From: Planctomycetia bacterium
GTDB taxonomy: Bacteria; Planctomycetota; Planctomycetia; Gemmatales; Gemmataceae
Direction of reading: 5' to 3'
Length of the DNA: 9,742 nt
NCBI GenBank assembly: GCA_022616395.1
Contig: JAKEEV010000345.1
Span: 1 to 9,742 of the forward strand
Below, piece by piece: positions 1-5,425 of this stretch. Numbering within the stretch: the first letter of the stretch is position 1; each line of letters begins with the position of its first letter. A model generated the notes under the pieces. It worked only from the letters and a program-made list of their open reading frames with translations. It was not told the DNA's origin and ran no database searches. The translations under genes were made by a program, and so were the position numbers.

Positions 1-80
1 ACCTCCCCGAAACGAGTGAAGCCATGATCCAAGCCGCCATGATCCACCGCATGCTCCGAAGACTTCATCCCAACCAGTAG
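1..80 (+). CDS. Transposase, C-terminal fragment (cut by window edge)
   Basis: An open frame enters from the left edge (first full codon at base 3) and stops at TAG 78-80. It encodes about 25 residues, including SEAMIQAAMIHRMLRRLHP. The pattern (T/S)EAMI..AMI..MLRRL resembles the C-terminal end of DDE transposases of the IS4/IS5 type, which end in a helix of this kind after the last catalytic Glu. The catalytic residues lie outside the window, so family and integrity cannot be checked. The gene is convergent with rplJ and stops 43 bp short of the rplJ stop codon. The repeated ATGATCCA octamer inside it reflects the repeated AMI/MI residues. The transposase reading rests on recalled motif resemblance from a very short stretch; a chance open frame is the alternative. 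Confidence 0.6.
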   Translation, partial: LPETSEAMIQAAMIHRMLRRLHPNQ

Positions 81-98
81 GTTTCCAGACACACTCTC
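1..98 (+). mobile_element. Right end of an insertion sequence (IS5-like, tentative)
   Basis: After the transposase stop, bases 81-98 (GTTTCCAGACACACTCTC) look like the terminal inverted repeat of an IS5-group element. Read outward on the other strand they give GAGAGTGTGTCTGGAAAC, and ends beginning GAGAGTG are known in that group. The matching left end and any target duplication are outside the window, so the exact boundary is a guess. If correct, only about 25 bp separate the element from the rplJ stop codon. The insertion would then lie between rplJ and wherever rplL is. Confidence 0.4.
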
Positions 99-123
99 AG
101 ACACCTCTGCCCGGCTTGCGGGT

Positions 124-681
124 TCACCCGGCCGCGGGAACCGGAGCGCCTTCAGTCGCACCCGCGCCCTTGTCCTCGATGGCCTTGAGGATACCGGCGA
201 GTTGATTCGCGGGTCCAACCAAGCAGCCCGCGATCGCGCTTCCCGGTCCGAGGATCGCGGCCAGAACTGCGCCGATGGCCTCTTCCCGAGTCGGCCTCTT
301 CTTGGCGTCTTCGAGGGGCAGAGACTCGCCATCCGCGACGGCTGTCTTGACCTTCAGCCGTTCAGGAGCCTTTGGGTCTTTCTTCAAATCCTTCAGAATG
401 TTGTCAACGGCGGTGCCGAGTGCCTTGATGCTGTCCCCACCCCAGACCAGCAGCGTTGGCCCAGCGCCCGGATCGACCTTCACGCCATTCTCGTCGAACA
501 CCTTCTTCACGAGCGAGTTCTTGACCATCTTTACGCGAATCTTCTGCTCACGAAGTTTCTTTCGCATCGCGTAGTCGGTGGCCGAATCGAGCTTCACCGG
601 CTGAAGCAGCACGTAATCCTTGACCCCCTTGAACGTCTTGCGGAGGTCGTTGAGTTCCAGGTCTTTGATTGCTTTGCTCAT
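124..681 (-). CDS. rplJ: 50S ribosomal protein L10
   Basis: This 185-residue protein of the large-subunit stalk base anchors the L7/L12 dimers that recruit translational GTPases. Visible family features are the N-terminal AIKDLELNDLRKTFKGVKDYVLL region (residues 4-26), the basic segment KKLREQKIRVKMVKNSLVKK (41-60), and the GPTLLVWGGD strand (74-83). The C-terminal L12-binding helix spans about 155-172, followed by an Ala/Gly/Pro tail. The length is slightly above the usual 165-180. I chose the ATG at 681 because GAGGG lies 9-10 bases upstream. A longer frame opens at 708, but it merely reads through the ATTGGTC repeat array and would add MTNDEGPTK. The gene follows rplA with a 129-bp repeat-containing gap. 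rplL, the normal next gene, is not in view; a transposase end is there instead. Confidence 0.96.
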   Translation of the reverse strand: MSKAIKDLELNDLRKTFKGVKDYVLLQPVKLDSATDYAMRKKLREQKIRVKMVKNSLVKKVFDENGVKVDPGAGPTLLVWGGDSIKALGTAVDNILKDLKKDPKAPERLKVKTAVADGESLPLEDAKKRPTREEAIGAVLAAILGPGSAIAGCLVGPANQLAGILKAIEDKGAGATEGAPVPAAG

Positions 682-695
682 CTTGGTTGGTCCCT

Positions 696-808
696 CGTCA
701 TTGGTCATTGGTCATTCGCCACTTCACCCGCTCTTGGCGTCCGTCTTCGGATGACTCGACGAAGACGAAGCACCAGACCGAATGACCATTGACTAATGAC
801 CAATGACA
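696..808. repeat. Inverted heptamer array between rplA and rplJ
   Basis: The left arm (696-716) has three heptamers, CGTCATT GGTCATT GGTCATT. The right arm (781-808) has AATGACC ATTGACT AATGACC AATGACA, the same unit inverted. Positions 697-718 and 779-800 can pair at 20 of 22 positions. The unit matches the array between tuf and tRNA-Trp. In the minus-strand RNA the downstream arm ends directly before the rplJ GAGGG ribosome-binding site. The roughly 60-bp centre holds a separate hairpin. The repeats are seen directly; a regulatory role is inference. Confidence 0.85.
742..767 (-). promoter_or_regulatory. Hairpin in the rplJ leader
   Basis: CGTCTTCG (742-749) and CGAAGACG (760-767) form a perfect 8-bp stem around a 10-base loop, in the middle of the rplA-rplJ gap. 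No T-run follows on the minus strand, so it is not a classical terminator. Many bacteria have an L10-binding leader in the RNA just ahead of rplJ, used for autoregulation by L10-L12. The location fits, but I could not identify the characteristic kink-turn, so the role is a guess. Confidence 0.4.
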
Positions 809-810
809 AT

Positions 811-1797
811 TCACACAGAGAGCCGGATGCCCGGCGACATGGTCGCGGAGAGCACCACGCCGTTAATGAAGTTTCCCTTGACGCCAGAAGGCTTGGCCGC
901 GCGGACCTGATCGACGAACACAGCGATGTTCTCGACGAGCTTCTGGTCGTCGAAGCTCATCTTGCCGACGCCCGCGTGAATCTGGCCTGTCTTGTCCGAA
1001 CGATACTCGACCTTACCGGCCTTGAATTCCTTTACCACTTGGCCGATGTCCCCACCGGCGGGAATCACGGTTCCGGCCTTCGGTGTCGGCATCAGCCCGC
1101 GAGGACCGAGCACCTTACCCAGCCGAGACACTTGACCCATCATGTCCTGAGATGCCAGAGCCACGTCGAAGTCGAGGAAGCCCTCCTTCTGAACCTTCTC
1201 GACCAAGTCCGCGCCACCGACGACATCCGCGCCGGCTGCTTTGGCCTTCGCGACGTTGTCGCCCTGGCAGAAGACAGCCACGCGGACGCTCTTGCCGATG
1301 CCGTGCGGAAGCGGGATCGCCCCGCGAACCATCTGGTCGGATTGCGTCGGGTCGATGCCGAGGTTGATGTGCAGTTCAACCGTCTCGTCGAACTTCGCGC
1401 GCTTGAGTTTCTTCAGTTCAGCAACCGCCTGCTTGACCGGCATCGAGCCGGCTTCGCGAATCTTCTTTTCCAGGTTCTTGAGGTGGTTGCGGAGTTTCTT
1501 TCCACGTCGAGGAGGAACTCCGGGCTTCTTCTTGCCCTTGGCGCTCGGTTCGGCGGCTTCAGCGCTGGATGCCGCTGGCGTGGGTGCGGTAACCGGAGCC
1601 GGCGCTGGCGTTGCTTCCGCGGTCGGCGCGGGTGTTGATGGAGTGGTGGGAGCCGCGGTTGCCGCATCGGTTGGTGTCGCGGCTTCCTTGTCCTTGTCCT
1701 TGCCCTTCCCTTTGGCCTTCTCCTTGGGCTTCTCTTGGGGCTTCTCTTTGTCCTTGTCTTTGTCTTTCTCTTTGTCCTTGTCTTGTTCTTTGGCCAT
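811..1797 (-). CDS. rplA: 50S ribosomal protein L1 with long N-terminal extension
   Basis: L1 binds 23S rRNA at the mobile L1 stalk, which helps release deacylated tRNA from the E site; in several bacteria it also represses its own operon. The conserved core runs from about residue 97 to 328. It includes GKVLGPRGLMPTPKAGTV (residues 227-244), the family signature, and the C-terminal GNFINGVVLSATMSPGIRLS. The protein has 328 residues, against about 230 normally. The excess is at the N-terminus: residues 1-38 are almost only Lys, Asp, Glu, Pro and Gln (KDKEKDKDK-type repeats), and 39-86 are Ala/Pro/Thr-rich. The start is well supported: AGAGGA lies about 7 bases upstream of ATG 1797, and no good internal start precedes the core. 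The extension is therefore probably translated. Confidence 0.95.
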   Translation of the reverse strand: MAKEQDKDKEKDKDKDKEKPQEKPKEKAKGKGKDKDKEAATPTDAATAAPTTPSTPAPTAEATPAPAPVTAPTPAASSAEAAEPSAKGKKKPGVPPRRGKKLRNHLKNLEKKIREAGSMPVKQAVAELKKLKRAKFDETVELHINLGIDPTQSDQMVRGAIPLPHGIGKSVRVAVFCQGDNVAKAKAAGADVVGGADLVEKVQKEGFLDFDVALASQDMMGQVSRLGKVLGPRGLMPTPKAGTVIPAGGDIGQVVKEFKAGKVEYRSDKTGQIHAGVGKMSFDDQKLVENIAVFVDQVRAAKPSGVKGNFINGVVLSATMSPGIRLSV

Positions 1798-1929
1798 TTC
1801 AGATCCTCTCGGTAGCGGGGTTCATCACCGAGGGTGACTACGACCCCTCCCGACGCGGCACAATGGGCGCGGCAGTGCATGAGAAGTTAACGATTACAAC
1901 ACGAAGCGAGTGTCGGCAACGGGTTGGGG

Positions 1930-2033
1930 GATTTTCGATTGCAGATTTGTGATTGATGATTGAGAGACAGGCAACCAACCACCTGCGATTCAATCGACAA
2001 TCATCAATCGCAAATCTGAAATCATCAATTCCC
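1930..2033. repeat. Inverted heptamer array between rplK and rplA
   Basis: The left arm (1930-1964) has five units: GATTTTC GATTGCA GATTTGT GATTGAT GATTGAG. After a 27-bp spacer, the right arm (1992-2033) has six inverted units: AATCGAC AATCATC AATCGCA AATCTGA AATCATC AATTCCC. The last unit ends on the base before the rplK stop codon. About 21 bp of the two arms (CAGATTTGYGATTGATGATTG on one strand) match with one difference, so a long stem is possible. The rest of this 236-bp gap (1798-1929), nearest rplA, shows only the rplA ribosome-binding site and no gene. Confidence 0.85.
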
Positions 2034-2501
2034 TCACCCCGCAACAACGGTGATGCCCATACTCCGGGCGGTGCCTTCGATGATCCGCGAGGCGTGTTCA
2101 AGGTCGCGGGCGTTGAGGTCCGCGAGTTTCTGCTGAGCGATGGCCTCGACCTGCTTCTTGGTGACCGAGAAGCCCTTGTACTTGCCGCCCTTCTTGGCAT
2201 CGGCGGGAATGACTTCCTTGCCGGCCTTCTTGGCGTGCGGAATCTTGGCCGCCATCTTCAAGAGAATGGCAGCGGGCGGACTTTTGATTTTGAACTCGAA
2301 GCTCTTGTCGGAATAGACCGTGATAACGACCGGCAGCATGAGGCCCTTCATTTCGGGCTTGCTGGTCTTGTCGTTGAACTGCTTCACGAACATGCCGATG
2401 TTGACGCCATGAGCACCCAGCGCAGGTCCGACCGGCGGAGCGGGCGTCGCGGACCCGCCGGGGCACTGAAGTTTCACGAGCGCTGTCACCTGCTTGGCCA
2501 T
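2034..2501 (-). CDS. rplK: 50S ribosomal protein L11
   Basis: L11 is part of the GTPase-associated centre. It binds the 1070-region of 23S rRNA and is the site of action of thiopeptides and of RelA sensing. The 155-residue protein (about 141 is usual) shows the N-terminal signature CPGGSATPAPPVGPALGAHG (residues 13-32), with its proline-rich hinge. The C-terminal rRNA-binding domain ends NARDLEHASRIIEGTARSMGITV. A Lys/Gly-rich loop (about 89-112) is somewhat longer than usual. I chose ATG 2501, the start of MAKQVTALVKLQ. The frame stays open to 2651, but those extra 50 residues are translated repeat sequence. The ribosome-binding site is modest (AGGCGG about 8 bases upstream). The gene follows nusG after 167 bp that include a repeat array. 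Confidence 0.96.
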   Translation of the reverse strand: MAKQVTALVKLQCPGGSATPAPPVGPALGAHGVNIGMFVKQFNDKTSKPEMKGLMLPVVITVYSDKSFEFKIKSPPAAILLKMAAKIPHAKKAGKEVIPADAKKGGKYKGFSVTKKQVEAIAQQKLADLNARDLEHASRIIEGTARSMGITVVAG

Positions 2502-2519
2502 TGCATACCGCCTATTGAA

Positions 2520-2666
2520 GATTGCTGATTTTAGATTGAAGATTGTAGAACGAAGACCCCCGGTCGGCGACCACAACCGCCGATGCGCGGCCCCTTTTGA
2601 ATGTTTGATTGGCGATTTTCGATTGCCGATTTTGAAATCAAAAATCAACATTCGCCAATCAAAAAT
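2520..2666. repeat. Heptamer arrays between nusG and rplK
   Basis: Three blocks share a 7-bp period. The first (2520-2547) is GATTGCT GATTTTA GATTGAA GATTGTA. After a 59-bp unique spacer comes a second (2607-2634): GATTGGC GATTTTC GATTGCC GATTTTG. Directly next to it is an inverted block of AATC-type units (2635-2666). Blocks two and three form a hairpin with a perfect 12-bp outer stem, TTTGATTGGCGA (2604-2615) with TCGCCAATCAAA (2652-2663). The nusG stop codon lies three bases beyond. No T-run follows, so this is not a standard terminator; an RNA-processing or stabilising stem is possible. Confidence 0.8.
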
Positions 2667-2668
2667 GA

Positions 2669-3955
2669 CTACACCTTATCCACCTGCCAGTAGTCGAGGT
2701 CCACATCGACTCCGCGGCCCCAGATGGTAACGACCACCGTGACCTTTGGCGAATCGGTCGGGTCCTTCGGGTCGGTAATCGCCTTGACTTCGCCCTCGTT
2801 GCCGGCAAACGCGCCCTCGCGAATGCGAACCTTGTCGCCCTTCTCGAAGTCCAGTCTCACCTTCGGCTTCTTCCCCTTGCTTGCACCCTTCTCGCCGGTG
2901 AGCATCGATTGCACTTCGTCGTCGGGCATCGGATCGGGTCGAGGAGGAGTTCCGCGCACTCCAACGAAGTCGCCGACGCCGCTGGTTTCGCGGAACAGAT
3001 ACAGGATGCGGTCGTTGAACTCCACGTTGGCGAACAGGTAACCGTGGAATTTCTTCTTCTTCTTGGTGACGTTCTTCTCCTGGGTCGTCACCTCACCGGT
3101 CTTCTTGTCCTTGACCTTCACCTTCTTCTTCTCAACGACCTCCTCAACCGGAATGACGATCTCGCCGAAGAACTCTTCCAGCCCTTCGATCTTCACTTTC
3201 CGCTCGATGGCCGCCTTGATCGACTCCTCGCGTCCGCTTTGCACTTTCACCACGTACCACTTCTTCTTGCTCTCGGAAGGAACCTCGGCCGGCTCCTCGA
3301 CTGCAACGCCTCCCTCAGCGGGAACAGCGACCGCTTCGGCCGCGGCAACTGTGGGAGCGGATGGCGCGGATTTCGCGCGCGACTTTCGAGCGGGCTTGGC
3401 GGGCGCGGGTGCCAGTTCTGGCGGTGCCTCAGCTTCAGTCGCGGGTTGCGGAGGCTCAGCCGTTTGCTTCTCGATCCGCTCTTCGGCCTCGGGACTCGGT
3501 GCAGGTTCCTCTGCCGCGGTGGGTGCGAGTTCGGGTTCGGGTGCTGGTTGAGGCGCGGGTTCAGGCTGCGCTTCCGGTTTGGTCGCAACTTCCGCGGTCA
3601 ATTCTGGCGCGGGCGGCGGGCTTGTCGCAGGTTCGAGCGGCGCTGCTTCCAGAATCGGTGCTGTTGTCACATCCGGTGGTGTTGTCGCATCGTCAAGCGC
3701 TGGGAGCAACTCCGCGACGGGCGCTCGTTCGGCCGCGAGCAACTCTGTCACCTCAAGTGGCGGTGATTGCAGCTCAGGCGTCGATTCAGGTGTCGGCTGC
3801 TGTTCGGCTTCGGTCGTGGGTTGCGCTTCCTCACCGGCTTGGTTTCCTGTTTCGTTTTTCGCTTCCGCTGCGGGCGCGCGGGAATCGGGAGCAGGAACTT
3901 GGCCCTGGGAATCGTCGGCGTTTGTGGTTTCATCTGTCATGGAGAGATCGGCCAA
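2669..3955 (-). CDS. nusG: Transcription factor NusG with long N-terminal extension
   Basis: NusG binds RNA polymerase, aids elongation, and links it to Rho or to the ribosome through its KOW domain. The NGN domain starts at KKWYVVKVQSGREE (residues 231-244) and contains EFFGEIVIPVEEVVE and FHGYLFANVEFND. A Lys-rich insertion of about 20 residues (276-302) lies between those two segments. The KOW domain occupies 370-428 (FEKGDKVRIREGAFAGNEGEV), ending DYWQVDKV. The length is 428, against about 180 normally. Residues 1-230 are a Pro/Ala/Glu/Thr-rich, probably disordered tail. The gene starts 16 bases after the secE stop, suggesting coupled translation. I prefer the TTG at 3955 because GAGG lies 7 bases upstream. 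The ATG at 3940 (MTDETTNADD) lacks a good ribosome-binding site but would remove only five residues. Confidence 0.93.
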   Translation of the reverse strand: MADLSMTDETTNADDSQGQVPAPDSRAPAAEAKNETGNQAGEEAQPTTEAEQQPTPESTPELQSPPLEVTELLAAERAPVAELLPALDDATTPPDVTTAPILEAAPLEPATSPPPAPELTAEVATKPEAQPEPAPQPAPEPELAPTAAEEPAPSPEAEERIEKQTAEPPQPATEAEAPPELAPAPAKPARKSRAKSAPSAPTVAAAEAVAVPAEGGVAVEEPAEVPSESKKKWYVVKVQSGREESIKAAIERKVKIEGLEEFFGEIVIPVEEVVEKKKVKVKDKKTGEVTTQEKNVTKKKKKFHGYLFANVEFNDRILYLFRETSGVGDFVGVRGTPPRPDPMPDDEVQSMLTGEKGASKGKKPKVRLDFEKGDKVRIREGAFAGNEGEVKAITDPKDPTDSPKVTVVVTIWGRGVDVDLDYWQVDKV

Positions 3956-3959
3956 ATGG

Positions 3960-3966
3960 CCGCCTC
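3960..3966 (-). promoter_or_regulatory. Ribosome-binding site favouring the nusG TTG start
   Basis: On the minus strand GAGGCGG lies between the secE stop and nusG. Its GAGG core is 7 bases from TTG 3955 and 22 bases from ATG 3940. The spacing suits the TTG only, so this site decides the proposed start. Confidence 0.5.
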
Positions 3967-3971
3967 GCGAG

Positions 3972-4928
3972 TTACCACTTTGCTTCCTTGTTCTGGTCGT
4001 CCTGGCCCTTGTTGGTCGGGGCGGGTGGCAACACTCCGACTTGTTTGATGCTCAACAGCCAGCCCCAGAACAAATCCACGACCAGCAAAAAGAGCGTCAG
4101 CAAGAGCGTGGTGATAAGCACCACCACCGTATCTTGGGCAAGTCGTCTGCGGGTGGACCACGATACCTTGTTCATCTCCGCTTCAGTGGCGATGAGGAAC
4201 TCGGCGAACTCGGGAACATGCACGGCACGCCAGGCGACCCAGCCCGTTGCCAGACCGATCAAGATCGGGATGTTGATGCGGGCATTGGGCAAGACGGTGA
4301 ATGACTCCATGCCAAACGGCATCGCCAGTACCCAGTGTTCCGGCAAGACGCCCTGGAAGCTCATCGAGTAGATGGCGGTGCCGCCGATGATACCGATGCC
4401 CAGCGTGGTCAGCCGGCGAACCTTCACGCCCAGCGACCGCTTGTATTGGTGGATCGAGAACCAGCCCTGCTCTTCCAGACTGATCATCCACCGCGTTCCG
4501 CGGGAACCGAAAAAGAACCGGGACGCGAAAAACAACAGAACCACCAAGATTGTGCCGGTGACGATCATTCCGATGGGGCCGCTGACATTCATCGCGACCG
4601 CGCGCACCAAAAAGAAGATCGTGATGGCCGCGGAGATCATCAGGAAGATTCCTCCGCGCAACCCGACCGGAGCAGTGTCACCGGCCAGCTTGTAGCCGAA
4701 CCAGATTAGCCCGACGGCGGCGGCAAGTTGGACAACTCTCATGCTCGGGTCGAAATCGAACCAGAGTATGAGCCGGTCGCCGAACACTTGGGTCCACGAC
4801 GAGGGCACGGCGTAGAAGACGACCGCCAGCGCGGCCAGAACGTAGAGAGTTCCAATGAAACTGGCCACCGGCAAGCTCATGGTGGCGCCGGGCGTGTGTT
4901 TGGAACTCGGTTCAACGGCGGTAGCCAT
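3972..4928 (-). CDS. secE: SecE translocase subunit with multi-spanning N-terminal extension
   Basis: SecE clamps the two halves of SecY in the inner-membrane SecYEG channel. The conserved SecE part is at the C-terminus: EFLIATEAEMNKVSWSTRRR (residues 243-262) is the amphipathic surface helix with the family EM.KV.WP.R-type motif (Ser replaces Pro here), followed by a membrane helix at about 267-293. Most SecE proteins have 60-130 residues with one or three membrane helices; this one has 318. Hydrophobic stretches at about 22-41, 63-82, 91-110, 117-139, 172-190 and 219-235 suggest six further membrane segments of unknown role. ATG 4928 has GGAG motifs just upstream. The frame stays open to 5021, but that part runs through a hairpin and looks non-coding. 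Position between tRNA-Trp and nusG supports the identification. The extension resembles nothing I can name. Confidence 0.9.
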   Translation of the reverse strand: MATAVEPSSKHTPGATMSLPVASFIGTLYVLAALAVVFYAVPSSWTQVFGDRLILWFDFDPSMRVVQLAAAVGLIWFGYKLAGDTAPVGLRGGIFLMISAAITIFFLVRAVAMNVSGPIGMIVTGTILVVLLFFASRFFFGSRGTRWMISLEEQGWFSIHQYKRSLGVKVRRLTTLGIGIIGGTAIYSMSFQGVLPEHWVLAMPFGMESFTVLPNARINIPILIGLATGWVAWRAVHVPEFAEFLIATEAEMNKVSWSTRRRLAQDTVVVLITTLLLTLFLLVVDLFWGWLLSIKQVGVLPPAPTNKGQDDQNKEAKW

Positions 4929-4992
4929 GCTCCATCTCCATCCCGTCGTGGTGTAGCCGTTGTGGGCAGTGTGTCGGAAAGTAGGAGGCACA

Positions 4993-5027
4993 CGCTGGGT
5001 GCCTTCTGTCTCTAACGGCACCCAGCG
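4993..5027 (-). promoter_or_regulatory. 11-bp perfect hairpin in the secE leader
   Basis: CGCTGGGTGCC (4993-5003) pairs perfectly with GGCACCCAGCG (5017-5027) around a 13-base loop. The structure lies 65 bases upstream of the secE start. On the minus strand it is followed by TGTGCCTCC rather than a T-run, so termination without Rho is unlikely. It may be a processing or attenuation element separating the tRNA/tuf RNA from secE-nusG. Confidence 0.5.
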
Positions 5028-5109
5028 AATGCCGACTACTTTTGCTCTTCAAGAGTCAAATTGGCCGCTGAACCGGGCGGACCCGAGTTCGGCGGCCGGC
5101 AGGGCGTCT

Positions 5110-5238
5110 GTTTCGCGTATCGTGTTGCGTTTCCGTGTTGTGAGTCGACGGTGTGTTCGCGGATGTCGCGTGGTCCCCTGTCCGCATCTGGCCGCGTCTT
5201 GCACTCAAAACTCAACCGCGAAACGCGAAACCCGCGAC
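5110..5238. repeat. Inverted heptamer array between tRNA-Trp and secE
   Basis: The left arm (5110-5144) reads GTTTCGC GTATCGT GTTGCGT TTCCGTG TTGTGAG. The right arm (5204-5238) reads CTCAAAA CTCAACC GCGAAAC GCGAAAC CCGCGAC. GCGAAAC is the exact reverse complement of GTTTCGC. The outer units are degenerate but keep the 7-bp step. The spacer is 59 bp. The array ends two bases from the 3' end of tRNA-Trp. Confidence 0.7.
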
Positions 5239-5240
5239 AG

Positions 5241-5312
5241 CACGGGCGGAGGGATTTGAACCCCCAACCGACGGTTTTGGAAACCGTTGCTCTGCCGTTG
5301 AGCTACGCCCGT
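5241..5312 (-). tRNA. tRNA-Trp (anticodon CCA)
   Basis: A complete 72-base cloverleaf. The acceptor ACGGGCG pairs with CGCCCGT and the discriminator is G, as expected for bacterial tRNA-Trp. D-stem GCTC/GAGC; anticodon stem ACGGT/ACCGT with loop TTCCAAA; T-arm GGGGG-TTCAAAT-CCCTC with one G-T pair. The 3' CCA is not encoded (CTG follows). A tRNA-Trp between tuf and secE is a common bacterial arrangement, though absent from the E. coli locus. Confidence 0.97.
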
Positions 5313-5314
5313 AG

Positions 5315-5419
5315 GTCGTCATTGGTCATTGGTCATTTGCTCATCGGACACGCATACGGCTACATCTCGCGGGCGGAACTCTCGAAGTTCAACACTAATG
5401 ACCAATGACCAATGACGAC
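5315..5419. repeat. Perfect 23-bp inverted heptamer repeat between tuf and tRNA-Trp
   Basis: Positions 5315-5337 and 5397-5419 are exact reverse complements over 23 bp. The left arm contains CGTCATT GGTCATT GGTCATT, and the right arm AATGACC AATGACC AATGACG. They flank a 59-bp unique spacer (5338-5396). The array fills the gap between the tuf stop and the 5' end of tRNA-Trp. In RNA the arms would form a long stem releasing the tRNA precursor on one side and the tuf mRNA on the other. The same heptamer recurs 4.6 kb away, between rplA and rplJ. Confidence 0.9.
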
Positions 5420-5425
5420 TGGCCA

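Larger units (their letters stand above)
4929..5240 (-). other. 312-bp untranslated region between tRNA-Trp and secE
   Basis: No gene is supported here. It holds, in transcription order, an inverted heptamer array next to tRNA-Trp, a GC-rich spacer, an 11-bp hairpin and the secE ribosome-binding site. A TTGACT hexamer on the minus strand resembles a -35 box but has no acceptable -10 box at the right distance. Confidence 0.6.

Noticed and set aside
796..1638. 280-codon plus-strand frame opposite rplA
   Set aside because: It is antisense to L1, whose identity is clear; no independent start signal or domain was seen.
2909..3766. Long plus-strand frames opposite nusG
   Set aside because: They mirror the Pro/Ala/Glu-rich codons of the NusG tail and encode Arg/Phe/Gly-rich or Ser/Gly/Ala-rich low-complexity peptides.
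5028..5109. Promoter for secE based on a TTGACT hexamer
   Set aside because: No hexamer resembling TATAAT lies 15-19 bases downstream on the minus strand; TAGTCG is a poor match.
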